64,000 nucleotides of DNA. It comes from Saezia sanguinis. GTDB lineage: Bacteria > Pseudomonadota > Gammaproteobacteria > Burkholderiales > Burkholderiaceae_C. Below the pieces are notes generated by a model. It saw only the letters and a list, made by a program, of their open reading frames with translations, did no database searches and had not been told where the DNA came from. Position numbers and translations under genes: made by a program. The DNA is taken from assembly GCF_003991585.1 (NCBI RefSeq), contig NZ_PQSP01000001.1, positions 496,001-560,000 of the forward strand, given 5' to 3'. Positions 24,102 to 34,112 of this stretch are shown here, in pieces. How positions within the stretch are numbered: position 1 is the stretch's first letter; every line of letters begins with the position of its first letter.

Positions 24102-25280
24102 TCAGAGTGGCCCGATCCGCTGAATGAGGCTCAATGCACCATTTCTAGCCTGCATGTCCAGATCAAACAGATCATCCAGCGTTTTAGCTGCAGCAGAACA
24201 TGTGACATGCTCCAGCACCTCTGAAACCACATGGTAAATCTGATCAAAACGCAATTGTTTATGCAAAAAAGCCTCCACAGCAACCTCATTTGCAGCATTC
24301 AGCACTGCGGTCGTCCCTTCCGGCGCCGTCAGAGCCTGCCATGCCAGTGGCAGGCAGGGAAACCGCTTGTTGTCAGCTGCCTCAAATGTCAGCGCGGATA
24401 AATGTGTAAAGTCCAGCCGTTGCGCGCCTGATTCCACGCGCTCAGGCCAAGCCAGGCTGACCGCAATCGGAACCCGCATATCCGGCACACCCATTTGTGC
24501 CATGACAGAGCCGTCAACGCACTGGACCATGGAATGAACCACACTCTGCGGATGGATAACCGCTTCAATGCGCTCTGGCTGCGTATCAAATAACCAGCGT
24601 GCCTCAATCACCTCCAGCGCCTTGTTCATCATGGTGGCCGAATCAACTGAAATTTTGCGCCCCATGCGCCAGTTCGGATGAGCACACGCTTCTTCAGGCG
24701 TTACGCTGGACAATGTTGCCGGATCCCTGGTACGAAAAGGCCCTCCGGAAGCAGTCAAAATGATTTTCTCAATCACCTGTCCCCATTTTTGCCGATCCTG
24801 CGGCAAACACTGAAATACAGCAGAATGTTCACTGTCCACCGGAAAAAGCCCTGCCTTGCCTTGTTCAACCGTTCTCATGAACAACGCCCCGGCAACAACC
24901 AGCGCCTCCTTGTTTGCCAGCAGCAAACGCTTGCCTGCGGCCGCAGCAGCCAATGCAGGTTTCAGGCCGGCAGCCCCCACAATCGCGGCCATCACCGCAT
25001 CGGCCTCTGGCGCACATGTAACCTCTTCCAAAGCATGCGCTCCGCCAAGTACTTCCGTTGTACTGCCCTTTGTCTGTAACAAGACCCGTAACCGTGCCGC
25101 AGCGGCCTCATCCGGCATGACCGCATAGCGCGGTTTGAACTGAATGCATTGCTCGGCCAGCAAATCAACCTGGCTGGCTGCCGTCAGGGCAAATACCTCA
25201 TACCGCTCAGGATGCTGTGAAAGTACATTTAAAGTATTGCGGCCAATAGAGCCTGTTGAGCCAAGGACTGTGATACGCAA
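24102..25280 (-). CDS. dxr: 1-deoxy-D-xylulose 5-phosphate reductoisomerase
   Basis: A 392-residue NADPH-dependent enzyme making 2-C-methyl-D-erythritol 4-phosphate, the committed step of the non-mevalonate isoprenoid pathway. GSTGSIGRNTL binds NADPH near the N-terminus; PVDSEHSAVFQCL and ILTASGGPFR carry metal and substrate contacts. The start codon is TTG; no better ATG is nearby. It stands with uppS, which uses the isoprenoid product. Confidence 0.95.
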   Translation of the reverse strand: MRITVLGSTGSIGRNTLNVLSQHPERYEVFALTAASQVDLLAEQCIQFKPRYAVMPDEAAAARLRVLLQTKGSTTEVLGGAHALEEVTCAPEADAVMAAIVGAAGLKPALAAAAAGKRLLLANKEALVVAGALFMRTVEQGKAGLFPVDSEHSAVFQCLPQDRQKWGQVIEKIILTASGGPFRTRDPATLSSVTPEEACAHPNWRMGRKISVDSATMMNKALEVIEARWLFDTQPERIEAVIHPQSVVHSMVQCVDGSVMAQMGVPDMRVPIAVSLAWPERVESGAQRLDFTHLSALTFEAADNKRFPCLPLAWQALTAPEGTTAVLNAANEVAVEAFLHKQLRFDQIYHVVSEVLEHVTCSAAAKTLDDLFDLDMQARNGALSLIQRIGPL

Positions 25281-25366
25281 ACTACACCTCTTCTCTCAGA
25301 AATGAACTGCCTGAATAGTTCAATGGCATAGAAATAAATCCCCGTACCGTGGGCTTCATCATCCAA

Positions 25367-26230
25367 CTAGATCAATGCGCTGAACTGCACCAATGCCATG
25401 CTCAATGGCAACACCGGCAACAACGCATCAGTACGGTCCAGTATACCGCCATGTCCTGGCAATATCTGGCTGCTGTCTTTGATACCTACGCTGCGTTTCA
25501 TCAAAGACTCCGTCAGATCGCCGACCACGCTCATTACCGTCAAAAAAATCACAGCAACCAATAAGCCCCACCACGACCAGTTCTGCAATAGCATCGTATA
25601 CAAACTACCAGCCCCGGTCATCGGATACGTGGCCAGATACCAGCGATCAAAATAAATCCACAGCGTGGCAACCAGCATGACAGCCAGCAGCCCCCCGATA
25701 GCACCTTCCCAGCTCTTTCCAGGGCTGATCGAGGGAGCCAGTTTATGCTTGCCAAAAACTTTGCCGCTGAAATAAGCACCACTGTCGGCCACCCAGACCA
25801 AAACCAGCGCTGAAAGCAGGAAATTATTGCCAATTAACTTGGCTTTCCAGATTGCCGCCCAAGCCATGCATAAAACAAATATACCCAAAACCCAGCGTAC
25901 CGTCTTGGGAATAGCCAGCCATGTTGAAGCGCCGCCCCGCAACACAATGGGAGCACCACCCACCCAGACAACCGCAACCCCGATCCAGACCCAGCCATTC
26001 AGGTACGCAATCCATCCGCCAAACCATAAAGCTGCGCAAAGCAGCGCCACCAGCAAGGCCAGCACATACGCACCGGCACCTGGGATACCATTTAACCGCG
26101 ACCATTCCCAGCCACCGATAGCGACAAAAACCAACGTCAGTGCGCCAAAAAACTCGGCACGGGGTGCCAGCAAAGCCGCTACAAAAACAATCAGCAGCAC
26201 AATAGCGGTAATCAGACGTTGCTTGAGCAT
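25367..26230 (-). CDS. cdsA: Phosphatidate cytidylyltransferase
   Basis: A 287-residue inner membrane enzyme making CDP-diacylglycerol from phosphatidate and CTP. About eight membrane helices are visible, and the C-terminal family signature SLMKRSVGIKDSSQ followed by LPGHGGILDRTD is complete. It starts 12 bases after uppS, as expected for one transcript. Confidence 0.95.
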   Translation of the reverse strand: MLKQRLITAIVLLIVFVAALLAPRAEFFGALTLVFVAIGGWEWSRLNGIPGAGAYVLALLVALLCAALWFGGWIAYLNGWVWIGVAVVWVGGAPIVLRGGASTWLAIPKTVRWVLGIFVLCMAWAAIWKAKLIGNNFLLSALVLVWVADSGAYFSGKVFGKHKLAPSISPGKSWEGAIGGLLAVMLVATLWIYFDRWYLATYPMTGAGSLYTMLLQNWSWWGLLVAVIFLTVMSVVGDLTESLMKRSVGIKDSSQILPGHGGILDRTDALLPVLPLSMALVQFSALI

Positions 26231-26242
26231 GGGTGTTCCTAC

Positions 26243-26965
26243 TTAATCTAATGATAAGGCGCCAAAACGCCTTTCACGTTGAGCATAATCGCGCAATGCT
26301 TCCAGTAAATCCGCTTCAGAAAAATCAGGCCATAAGCGCTCGGTAAAATACAACTCTGCATAGGCAGCCTGCCACAGCAGAAAATTGCTGATCCTCAGCT
26401 CTCCTCCGGTACGGATAATCAGATCCGGATCCGGGCCGCACACTGCTGTTGCCATACGCTCAGCCAGGGCCTGTTCCGTTATGTCCAGCCCGGCTTCAGC
26501 CAGTTGGCGAGCGGCCTGCATGATATCCCAGCGGCCACCGTAATTCATTGCAATAATCAGGGTCAGTTTATTGCTTTGAACATTCAGCTGTTCACCCTCT
26601 TCCATCGCCTGCAGCACATCGGAAGGCAAGCCCTGCTTGTCACCAATAAAACGCAGATTCACGCCGTTGCGATGCAACTCGGCCAGCTCCGTCTGGATCG
26701 CCTGCACAAACAAGGCCATGATGCCATTGACTTCATCAGCCGGCCGGCGCCAGTTTTCAGACGAAAACGCAAATACCGTCAGATAGCGTATGCCGTATTT
26801 GACGCATGCTTCAACACAGCGCCGCAATGCCTTGACACCGGCACTGTGCCCTATCAACCTGGGCTGGCCATGCTCCTGCGCCCAGCGGCCATTACCATCC
26901 ATCACAATGGCAATATGCTGCGGCAAATCTTCAACCGGTATCAATGGCTCCATCTCTCTATTCAT
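26243..26965 (-). CDS. uppS: Undecaprenyl diphosphate synthase
   Basis: A 240-residue cis-prenyltransferase making the C55 lipid carrier for peptidoglycan and polysaccharides. VMDGNGRWAQEHGQPRLIGH holds the catalytic Asp, and IIRTGGELRISNFLLWQ is the second signature. In related genomes it follows frr directly; here a 159-residue gene lies between them. Confidence 0.95.
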   Translation of the reverse strand: MNREMEPLIPVEDLPQHIAIVMDGNGRWAQEHGQPRLIGHSAGVKALRRCVEACVKYGIRYLTVFAFSSENWRRPADEVNGIMALFVQAIQTELAELHRNGVNLRFIGDKQGLPSDVLQAMEEGEQLNVQSNKLTLIIAMNYGGRWDIMQAARQLAEAGLDITEQALAERMATAVCGPDPDLIIRTGGELRISNFLLWQAAYAELYFTERLWPDFSEADLLEALRDYAQRERRFGALSLD

Positions 26966-27067
26966 TCTCTGTTGTGCTCACTGGGTAGGTCAGCGCGGTG
27001 TTTCATGTCATTCATATGAGAAAGATAGATGTTTATTGTGAAAAAAGTATGAAGTCATTCAAAATAA

Positions 27068-27547
27068 TCACATATCAGGATAAAACAGTAAATTATAGAC
27101 AATATTGTTATGCTCAGTATCGATAAAATCGCTTGTTATGCTGATCGGAAGCTTCGTTTGCAGTATTTCGTCAGACAGTATTGACACTCCCGCTTGCTGC
27201 AGATCCACCTGAAGCGCCGCCTCGACCTCACAAGCACGGGCACGATGAGCCTGATTTCTTTTCCAACGGTTAGACCGCCACGCCCCCAGCGTGGCATAAG
27301 GCCCGACCAGAGAAAGGCATAACCCCCACCTTAACGCCCTGCTGTGTAATTCGTAAGACAGGCACACATCATGATTCAGGTCTGTCACATCCTTCAGCGC
27401 AACATACTGTTCTATTTTTTGCATGACAGGCTGATACAGCCCGCATCGCACCCGATCTGACACAAAGTGAAAACTGGGGTGCTGTTCGTCCAGATAACTG
27501 GCTTTGATGTGCTCGCAAATGGCCTGAATCAGCGGCTTATCACGCAT
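27068..27547 (-). CDS. Unrecognised 159-residue protein between frr and uppS
   Basis: A soluble protein with no signal peptide or convincing membrane segment; the middle holds a basic stretch (WRSNRWKRNQAHRARA). The start has a good ribosome binding site (GGAGGGC, six bases before the ATG). No family is recognised. It stands directly behind a terminator following frr, so it is probably expressed from its own promoter or by read-through, and the uppS-cdsA-dxr genes lie downstream of it. The frr-uppS gap is normally empty in Burkholderiales, so this looks like an insertion. Confidence 0.6.
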   Translation of the reverse strand: MRDKPLIQAICEHIKASYLDEQHPSFHFVSDRVRCGLYQPVMQKIEQYVALKDVTDLNHDVCLSYELHSRALRWGLCLSLVGPYATLGAWRSNRWKRNQAHRARACEVEAALQVDLQQAGVSILSDEILQTKLPISITSDFIDTEHNNIVYNLLFYPDM

Positions 27548-27561
27548 GCAAGCCCTCCATT

Positions 27562-27601
27562 AAAAATGCATCTGTACCTGAAATTGTGGTATACAGATGC
27601 A
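27562..27601 (-). terminator. Terminator behind frr
   Basis: A perfect 10-bp stem, TGCATCTGTA (27567-27576) with TACAGATGCA (27592-27601), followed on the minus strand by a T-run. It separates frr from the 159-residue gene and the uppS group. Confidence 0.7.
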
Positions 27602-27638
27602 TCCTTTTTTAAAATCTGATTCAGAACCAGCAAGCAGC

Positions 27639-28202
27639 TTAAACCGCCATGACTTCCTGTTCTTTGGTCTGGGTCAGCTTGTCAATCTCCGCAACAAATT
27701 TATCGGTAGATTTCTGAATGCTGTCCTGCGCACGACGCTCATCGTCTTCAGATATCTCTTTGTTTTTGAGCAGTTTTTTGACGCCTTCATTTGCGTCACG
27801 GCGTAAATTACGCACGGCAACCTTCGCGTTTTCACTTTCGGAGCGAACCACTTTGGTCAGTTCGCGGCGACGCTCTTCCGTCAAGGCAGGCATCGGCACG
27901 CGAATCAACTCTCCCTGGCTCGACGGATTCAGCCCCAGGTCAGACTCCCTGATGGCTTTCTCAATTTTGGCTGCCATCGGTTTTTCCCACGGCTGCACAC
28001 TGATGGTTCTACTGTCGATCAGCGAAACGTTGGCCACCTGCCCGATCGGCACCATGGAACCATAATAATCAACCTGAACATGGTCCAGTATGCCTGTATG
28101 CGCGCGTCCGGTCCGGATTTTTGACAGGTTGTTTTTAAAAGCCTCAATCGACTGCGTCATTTTTTGTTCGGCTTGTTTTTCAATTTCAGCAATACTTGTC
28201 AT
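27639..28202 (-). CDS. frr: Ribosome recycling factor
   Basis: A 187-residue factor that splits post-termination ribosomes together with EF-G. The three-helix-bundle sequence ([20 protein letters not shown]...) and [23 protein letters not shown] are characteristic. The ATG at 28202, ten bases after AGGAG, was chosen over a GTG six bases upstream. It follows pyrH in the normal order. Confidence 0.95.
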   Translation of the reverse strand: MTSIAEIEKQAEQKMTQSIEAFKNNLSKIRTGRAHTGILDHVQVDYYGSMVPIGQVANVSLIDSRTISVQPWEKPMAAKIEKAIRESDLGLNPSSQGELIRVPMPALTEERRRELTKVVRSESENAKVAVRNLRRDANEGVKKLLKNKEISEDDERRAQDSIQKSTDKFVAEIDKLTQTKEQEVMAV

Positions 28203-28216
28203 TCCCACGTATCTCC

Positions 28217-28927
28217 TCAGACATGGACCAGGGTGCCTTCATCCTTGCCCATGACGACATTTTTGAGCGCACCGGTTTTAAAAATATTGAATACACGAAT
28301 CGGCAACCCCTGGTCACGGCACAGCGCGAACGCTGTCGCATCCATGACTTTCAGGCGCTTGATAATCGCTTCGTCAAACGTTACTGTACTGTAACGCGTG
28401 GCATCCGGATTTTTAACCGGATCCGCATTGTATACGCCATCCACCTTGGTTGCCTTGAGCACCACCTCAGCGCCGATTTCAGCGCCTCTCAATGCTGCTG
28501 CGGTATCGGTTGTGAAAAACGGATTTCCCGTACCACAGGCAAAAACCACCACCTTGCCCTCATCCAGGTACTGCAAGGCCTTCGGACGCACATAAGGCTC
28601 AACCACCTGTTCAATGTTGATTGCGCTCATGACACGCGCCGTCACCCCGGCCCGATTCATCGCATCAGCCAGCGCCAGACAGTTAATGCAGGTCGCAAGC
28701 ATGCCCATATAGTCGGCCGTGGAACGGTCCATCCCCTGGGCGCCAGGCGCAACCCCTCTGAAAATATTGCCGCCGCCAATGACGACAGCAACCTGTACAC
28801 CCAGATCGACAACACCGCGAATTTCTTGCACCATGGCGTCGAGTGTTTCGCGGTTAATGCCAAAGGCATCCTGCCCCATAAGGGCTTCACCCGACAGTTT
28901 AAGCAAAATACGCTTGTAAACAAGCAC
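28217..28927 (-). CDS. pyrH: Uridylate kinase
   Basis: A 236-residue hexameric UMP kinase of the amino acid kinase family. [10 protein letters not shown] at the N-terminus, [13 protein letters not shown] and [10 protein letters not shown] are the usual signatures. Translation starts at GTG. It precedes frr by about 15 bases and is separated from tsf by a terminator. Confidence 0.95.
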   Translation of the reverse strand: MLVYKRILLKLSGEALMGQDAFGINRETLDAMVQEIRGVVDLGVQVAVVIGGGNIFRGVAPGAQGMDRSTADYMGMLATCINCLALADAMNRAGVTARVMSAINIEQVVEPYVRPKALQYLDEGKVVVFACGTGNPFFTTDTAAALRGAEIGAEVVLKATKVDGVYNADPVKNPDATRYSTVTFDEAIIKRLKVMDATAFALCRDQGLPIRVFNIFKTGALKNVVMGKDEGTLVHV

Positions 28928-29048
28928 AGAAAACTCCCCATATCAACAATGGAAATCAAACATTGGCAAGTGTAACGGACATTGACAATTTTTGTTTCAA
29001 AAAATGCTTAATTTGAGCAAAATACCTGCCTCAAAGTTAAGCAGATAC

Positions 29049-29097
29049 AAAAAAACCGGGCGGTTCCTGCCAAAGCTGGCAGGATACCCTCCCGGTC
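29049..29097 (-). terminator. Terminator behind tsf
   Basis: ACCGGG pairs with CCCGGT (29091-29096 and 29055-29060), enclosing a second hairpin CTGCCA/TGGCAG, followed on the minus strand by a run of seven T. It ends the rpsB-tsf unit before pyrH. Confidence 0.75.
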
Positions 29098-29114
29098 TTC
29101 CAAGACCGTAAAAA

Positions 29115-30005
29115 TCAGGCCTTTTGTGCTGCAGCCACCTGTGCGGCTACTTCGGCTGCAAAATCGTCAGATTTCTTCTCAACGCCTTCACCAACCACAT
29201 ACAAAGTGAATGCTTTAATTGACGTATTCGATTTCTTAAGCATTTCAGAAACAGTCAATTTGTCGTCTTTCACAAAAACCTGATCCAGCAAAGACACTTC
29301 TTTGAGGAATTTCTTCACTGAACCTTCCACCATTTTGGTCAGAATATCAGCCGGACGACCAGATTCAGCGGCTTTCTGCTCAGCAATGCGACGTTCCTGC
29401 TCAACCAGTTCTGCCGGCACCAGGTCAGCAGACAGCGCCTTCGGTTTCATCGCTGCAATCTGCATCGCCACATCGGCAGCAGCCTGCTCATCACCTTCAA
29501 ACTCCACAATGGCGCCAATGCGGGTGCCGTGCAGATATTTGGCCAGCTTGGTACCGCCATCATGGCGTTGGAAGCGGCGGATGCTCATGTTTTCGCCAAT
29601 CTTGCCAATCAGACCTTTACGCACATCTTCAACCGTCGGGCCAAATGTATCCATCGCCAAGGGCAAAGCGCTCAATGCAGCCACGTCAGCCGGGTTCTTC
29701 TCAACAACCAGTTTGGCCAGACTTTCAGCAAATTGAATGAAAGACTCATTTTTAGACACGAAGTCGGTTTCACAATTCAGCTCAACAATCGCACCAACAG
29801 AACCTGCAGTGTAGGCAGAAACAACACCTTCAGCGGTAATACGCTCGGCGGCTTTACCTGCTTTGTTACCCAGCTTGACACGCAGAATTTCTTCGGCTTT
29901 AACGGCATCCCCATCAGCCTCGATCAAGGCTTTTTTACATTCCATCATGGGTGCATCGGTTTTTTCACGCAGTTCTTTCACCATGCCTGCAGTAATATTT
30001 GCCAT
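29115..30005 (-). CDS. tsf: Elongation factor Ts
   Basis: A 296-residue nucleotide exchange factor for EF-Tu. It starts [27 protein letters not shown], with the Thr-Asp motif region that contacts EF-Tu. The ATG at 30005 with GGAG upstream was chosen; an upstream in-frame ATG at 30038 would add 11 residues not seen in the family. It follows rpsB after a terminator-like hairpin. Confidence 0.95.
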   Translation of the reverse strand: MANITAGMVKELREKTDAPMMECKKALIEADGDAVKAEEILRVKLGNKAGKAAERITAEGVVSAYTAGSVGAIVELNCETDFVSKNESFIQFAESLAKLVVEKNPADVAALSALPLAMDTFGPTVEDVRKGLIGKIGENMSIRRFQRHDGGTKLAKYLHGTRIGAIVEFEGDEQAAADVAMQIAAMKPKALSADLVPAELVEQERRIAEQKAAESGRPADILTKMVEGSVKKFLKEVSLLDQVFVKDDKLTVSEMLKKSNTSIKAFTLYVVGEGVEKKSDDFAAEVAAQVAAAQKA

Positions 30006-30069
30006 ATCCATTTTCTCCACTATGTCTGAATGCATCACAATGCTCGTGCATTCAAAAAATACCAGTTAC

Positions 30070-30096
30070 AAAAAAGGGGCTTCAAGCGCCCCTTTT
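30070..30096 (-). terminator. Terminator-like attenuator between rpsB and tsf
   Basis: On the minus strand AAAAGGGGC, a seven-base loop and GCCCC with a run of T. It stands between two genes normally cotranscribed, so it probably acts as a partial terminator that sets more S2 mRNA than EF-Ts mRNA. Confidence 0.7.
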
Positions 30097-30114
30097 AACC
30101 ATTAACGTCAAAAA

Positions 30115-30879
30115 TCAGGCGCGCTCGGCTGATTCCTGTACCTCAACAAACTCTTCACTGCCTTCTGCATCCGGTGCAATGGCAGCAACCAGATCGTTCA
30201 CAGCATTGGCTTTGCCTTCCAACACAGCATCGGCAATTGCACGTGCATACAGCACCACAGCCTTGGCCGAGTCGTCATTCCCAGGAATGACATAATCAAT
30301 ACCTTCAGGCGTATGGTTGGAGTCCACGATGCCGATCACAGGAATGCCCAGCTTTTGAGCTTCTGCAATCGCAATCTTATGGTAACCCACGTCAATCACG
30401 AACAAGGCATCGGGCAAACCGGCCATATCCTGAATACCGCCGATATCACGTTCCAGCTTAGCCAGTTCGCGCTCAGCCATCAGGGCTTCTTTTTTGCTCA
30501 TCTGTTCAGTACCGGCTTCCACTTTAGCCTGCATATCCTTGAGCTTCTTGATAGACCCCTTCACTGTTTTGAAGTTGGTCAGCATGCCGCCCAGCCAACG
30601 CTGGTTCACAAAAGGCATACCGGCACGGGAAGCTTCTTCAGCGATGACATCGCGGGATTGGCGCTTGGTGCCTACAAATAAGATGGTGCCGCGGTTGGCA
30701 GACAGATTACGCACAAACTTAGTTGCATCCTGCAGCAAAGGCAGGGTTTTTTCCAAGTTGATGATATGGATTTTATTACGCTGGCCAAAAATATAAGGGG
30801 CCATTTTGGGGTTCCAGAAGCGGGTTTGGTGGCCAAAGTGGACACCGGCTTCCAGCAATTCACGCATTGTCACTGACAT
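30115..30879 (-). CDS. rpsB: 30S ribosomal protein S2
   Basis: A 254-residue protein of the small subunit. [34 protein letters not shown] and [24 protein letters not shown] are diagnostic. A ribosome binding site (GGAGTG) precedes the start. A leader of about 245 bases lies upstream, as is usual where S2 controls its own synthesis; the control itself is not shown by sequence. Confidence 0.97.
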   Translation of the reverse strand: MSVTMRELLEAGVHFGHQTRFWNPKMAPYIFGQRNKIHIINLEKTLPLLQDATKFVRNLSANRGTILFVGTKRQSRDVIAEEASRAGMPFVNQRWLGGMLTNFKTVKGSIKKLKDMQAKVEAGTEQMSKKEALMAERELAKLERDIGGIQDMAGLPDALFVIDVGYHKIAIAEAQKLGIPVIGIVDSNHTPEGIDYVIPGNDDSAKAVVLYARAIADAVLEGKANAVNDLVAAIAPDAEGSEEFVEVQESAERA

Positions 30880-31327
30880 GCTTTTACACTCCGTCGGTTA
30901 AATCTAAATACTGGCTTAAATCATATGGGGCAATTAACCCTATGACACCTCAGGCGAGCCAGATGCTTGTTACGTCCTTACAAAACCACGCGTGCGGCCT
31001 TGTTGAGCAGACTTTGATTCTCTTGCGTACTCTTCCTTCTTTATCCCCTGGCAACCCGAAACCCGAGTTTCTGAGAAACATCCTGTTACCAGTAGAGGCT
31101 CTAAAAAGGAATCCATACGAAAAAGACTGTCAATTATAGCACAAATCAACTCCCTGTGGAACTGTCTCCACTCCCCCCGCTCTTCAGTACCCGTAAAGCA
31201 CACAAGGCACGCCCCTGGCATTAATAAAGACGATACGGTATGACCATGCTCCCCCATGTCAGTAAGCACACATTAAAGTAACAATTTACAATAAACGCAT
31301 CTCCCCCCCTGAAAGAGCAACTTTGAC
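30880..31327. other. Divergent intergenic region rpsB / msrB
   Basis: About 450 bases without a gene. The left part is the rpsB leader, the right part should hold the msrB promoter, which I could not place with confidence. Short open frames in it lack support. Confidence 0.5.
31133..31161 (-). promoter_or_regulatory. rpsB promoter
   Basis: On the minus strand a consensus -10 box TATAAT (31133-31138) follows a weak -35 box TTCCAC (31156-31161) after 17 bases. Transcription would start near 31126, giving an rpsB leader of about 245 bases. Confidence 0.6.
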
Positions 31328-31738
31328 ATGAGTGACGACTATCCGGTCCACAAGACTGAAGAACAATGGCGCTCTGAACTGACGCCAACTCAATACGCTG
31401 TCACCCGTCAGGGTGCCACGGAGCCACCGTTCAGTGGTGCCTACTGGGACACGGAACAGCCTGGCATTTACCGCTGCATTTGCTGCCACGCCGTTTTATT
31501 TGATTCGCAAACCAAATTTGATGCGGGTTGTGGCTGGCCCAGCTATTATGCGCCGATTGACGAAGAGCGCATCGAGCGCCGTATGGACTACAGCCATGGC
31601 ATGGTCCGCGTAGAAATTCGTTGCAAGAACTGTGGCGCCCACCTGGGCCATGTTTTTGAAGATGGCCCCGAGCCTACTGGACTGCGGTACTGCATCAATT
31701 CAGCTTCTTTAGATTTTGAAGCTTCCGATAACCCATAA
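31328..31738 (+). CDS. msrB: Peptide-methionine (R)-S-oxide reductase MsrB
   Basis: A 136-residue repair enzyme that reduces methionine-R-sulfoxide in proteins. Two Cys pairs (YRCICC and RCKNCG) bind the structural zinc. [10 protein letters not shown] and [11 protein letters not shown] are the active-site signatures, with the catalytic Cys in RYCINS. It heads a plus-strand run with yciB and bolA. Confidence 0.95.
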   Translation: MSDDYPVHKTEEQWRSELTPTQYAVTRQGATEPPFSGAYWDTEQPGIYRCICCHAVLFDSQTKFDAGCGWPSYYAPIDEERIERRMDYSHGMVRVEIRCKNCGAHLGHVFEDGPEPTGLRYCINSASLDFEASDNP

Positions 31739-31749
31739 GATATCCCTGC

Positions 31750-32313
31750 ATGAAACTTTTATTTGATTTTCTCCCCATTATTCTGTTTTTTGCCGCATAC
31801 AAACTGGCAGGTATTTTTGTGGCAACTGGAGTCGCCATCGCTGCTTCATTGCTGCTGATCGGTTTCATCTATCTGAAAGGACGAAAACCGGACATCATGC
31901 AATGGGTCAGCATTGGCGTGATTGTCGTGTTCGGTGGCGCCACAATCCTGCTGCATAACGAAACCTTCATTAAGTGGAAACCCACGGTGCTCTACCTGCT
32001 CATGGGCCTGGCACTGGCAGGCGCCCAGTTGCTGTTCAAGCGCAATCTGCTGAAACTGCTCATGGGAGAACAAATCACACTGCCTGAACCTATCTGGATC
32101 AGGCTGAACTGGATGTGGGTTGGTTTTTTCATGTTCATGGCCGCGCTTAACCTGATTGTCGCTTACCAGTTCTCTACCGATATCTGGGTTAACTTCAAAC
32201 TTTTTGGCGGTATTGGACTGATGATCGTATTTGTCATTGCGCAGTCCCTCTACCTGTCGCGCTACATACAGGAAGACAGTCCGGCAGTTAAAACATCATC
32301 CGATGAATCATGA
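31750..32313 (+). CDS. yciB: Inner membrane protein YciB (septation protein A family)
   Basis: A 187-residue protein with about five membrane helices, starting MKLLFDFLPIILFFAAYK, which is typical of YciB/IspA-type septation proteins linked to cell envelope synthesis and division. It begins 11 bases after msrB and is followed 12 bases later by bolA, as in related genomes. Confidence 0.92.
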   Translation: MKLLFDFLPIILFFAAYKLAGIFVATGVAIAASLLLIGFIYLKGRKPDIMQWVSIGVIVVFGGATILLHNETFIKWKPTVLYLLMGLALAGAQLLFKRNLLKLLMGEQITLPEPIWIRLNWMWVGFFMFMAALNLIVAYQFSTDIWVNFKLFGGIGLMIVFVIAQSLYLSRYIQEDSPAVKTSSDES

Positions 32314-32325
32314 CTAACCACCAGC

Positions 32326-32595
32326 ATGAACGCTCAACTCACTCCTGATCAAATGCGTGCGGTGCTGCAACAGGCTTTTGCCCCTACCTTGCTGGAAATC
32401 ATTGATGATGAAAAGCAGCATGCCTCACATGCACACCATGGCGCCGGGCATTTCCGTCTGATGATCCGCAGCCCAGCCTTTCAGGGCAAAACTCGGATAC
32501 AGATGCACCGCATGATCTATGCCGCATTGGAACCTTATTTAGGTAATGGAATCCATGCATTATCGATTGATGCCAAAGGCAGCTCTGACGCATAA
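32326..32595 (+). CDS. bolA: BolA family protein
   Basis: An 89-residue protein with the BolA pattern: DDEKQHASHAHHGAGHFRLMI and RIQMHRMIYAALEPYL...IHALSI. BolA proteins work with monothiol glutaredoxins in Fe-S cluster handling and affect cell shape; the His-rich stretch can take part in cluster binding. Size is normal. Confidence 0.92.
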   Translation: MNAQLTPDQMRAVLQQAFAPTLLEIIDDEKQHASHAHHGAGHFRLMIRSPAFQGKTRIQMHRMIYAALEPYLGNGIHALSIDAKGSSDA

Positions 32596-32666
32596 CCGCA
32601 GTCGCACATACACCTCAGTTGCCCAGACCATCATTCATTTTTTAACTTTCTTACACATATACAACC

Positions 32667-33461
32667 ATGAACATGAAAAAAACCGCCCTCTCTATCCTTT
32701 TAGCCGCTGCCATGGTCGCACCAGCAATGGCACAAAACATTGCAACCGTTAACGGCAAACCCATTCCGTCTGCACGTGAGCGTGTATTAGTTGAGCAGTT
32801 GCAAAGGGCCAACCCCGGAAGCACCATTGATGAAAACCAGGTAAAAGATAACCTCATTACCCAGGAAGTGCTGTCGCAGGAAGCCATTAAGCTGGGGCTG
32901 GATAAAACCGAGACTTACCGTGAACAGGTTGAAATGATGCGCCGCAGCCTTCTGATTGCTGCACTTTATGAAAACTATGTTGCCAAGCACCCCATATCCG
33001 ACAAAGACATCTCCGCCGAATATGAACGCATGAAAACGCTGATGTCTACCGAATATCAGGCCCGTCATATTCTGGTCGCCACAGAAGAGCAGGCCAAGGA
33101 CATCATCAACCAGATCAACCAGGGCGCCAAATTTGCAGACCTGGCTACCCAGTATTCTTTAGACAAAGGAACCGCATCTGAAGGCGGCCTGCTGGACTGG
33201 TCGCCCGCCACCACCTATGTGCCCCAGTTTGCCCAGGCACTGCAAGACCTGAAAAAAGGCCAGCTGACCGCCGCCCCGATTCAAACACAGTACGGCTGGC
33301 ATGTCATCAAGCTGGAAGATGTCAGACAGAATAATGCGGCAGACTTTCCTGCTCTGAACGATAACATCAAAGCCCAGTTGCGCGACCAGATGGAACAGAG
33401 AGGATTTCTGGAATATCAGGAAAAACTCATCCAAAGCGCTGACATTAAACCCGTGCAGTAA
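32667..33461 (+). CDS. Periplasmic parvulin-type peptidyl-prolyl isomerase
   Basis: A 264-residue protein with a signal peptide (cleavage after APAMA near residue 22), a helical N-terminal SurA/PrsA-like chaperone part and a rotamase domain from about 130 to 220 (ARHILVATEEQAKDI, GGLLDWSP, QTQYGWHVIKL). It would assist folding of exported proteins. The order bolA-ppiC is shared with related bacteria. Confidence 0.92.
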   Translation: MNMKKTALSILLAAAMVAPAMAQNIATVNGKPIPSARERVLVEQLQRANPGSTIDENQVKDNLITQEVLSQEAIKLGLDKTETYREQVEMMRRSLLIAALYENYVAKHPISDKDISAEYERMKTLMSTEYQARHILVATEEQAKDIINQINQGAKFADLATQYSLDKGTASEGGLLDWSPATTYVPQFAQALQDLKKGQLTAAPIQTQYGWHVIKLEDVRQNNAADFPALNDNIKAQLRDQMEQRGFLEYQEKLIQSADIKPVQ

Positions 33462-33543
33462 AGTGCATTGGTACTTTACCCATGCATCTCATCTGTTATT
33501 GTTTTAACATCCTCAGATAAACATCACAGCAAAGGGATAAATT

Positions 33544-33945
33544 ATGCGTAAACCTATCGTTATTGCATCATTGATCTGCATGGCTTGCCTGGGCACTACC
33601 GCGTATGCGCAGTCATCTGCAGGCGGTTTTTCAGGCCCGAGCACGGTCAGCAGCCAGGGTGGTTTTGTTGGCCCAAGCACTGCAAACAACGTCACCACTG
33701 TGGAACAGGCTAAAAACCTGCGTGACGATGCTCGCGTCGTCATGCGTGGCAACATCGTTCAGCACCTGGGTGGTGACAACTACCTGTTTAAAGATGCCAC
33801 AGGCACCATCACTGTCGATATCGACGCCCATAAATGGGATGGCCAAACCGTGAAACCTGAAGACCAGGTGGAAATACGGGGCGAAGTGGATAAAGACTGG
33901 AACTCTATTGAAATAGATGTGAAGTCAATCCGCATCATCCAGTAG
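33544..33945 (+). CDS. YgiW/YdeI-family OB-fold stress protein
   Basis: A 133-residue periplasmic protein: a signal peptide ending TAYA|QSS near residue 23, a Gly/Ser-rich stretch holding the repeat GGF-x-GPST, then the OB-fold domain (VVMRGNIVQHLGGDNYLFKDATG, WDGQTVKPEDQVEIRGEVDKDW). Family members are linked to tolerance of peroxide, metals and acid. A good ribosome binding site (AAAGGG) precedes the start. Confidence 0.88.
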   Translation: MRKPIVIASLICMACLGTTAYAQSSAGGFSGPSTVSSQGGFVGPSTANNVTTVEQAKNLRDDARVVMRGNIVQHLGGDNYLFKDATGTITVDIDAHKWDGQTVKPEDQVEIRGEVDKDWNSIEIDVKSIRIIQ

Positions 33946-34112
33946 CAGCGATCAAGGCAGGCCTGATACTGATACACAGACCTGCCGGCTACCTTCTTCG
34001 GGGGAGCATTGATGAAAAAGGCTGCTGATATTTCCCTTCCACCAAGTCTGGTGTATTGATACCTGCACACCGCGCCATGCCCCGCTGCAAGCATATAATG
34101 GCCTTCTAGATT

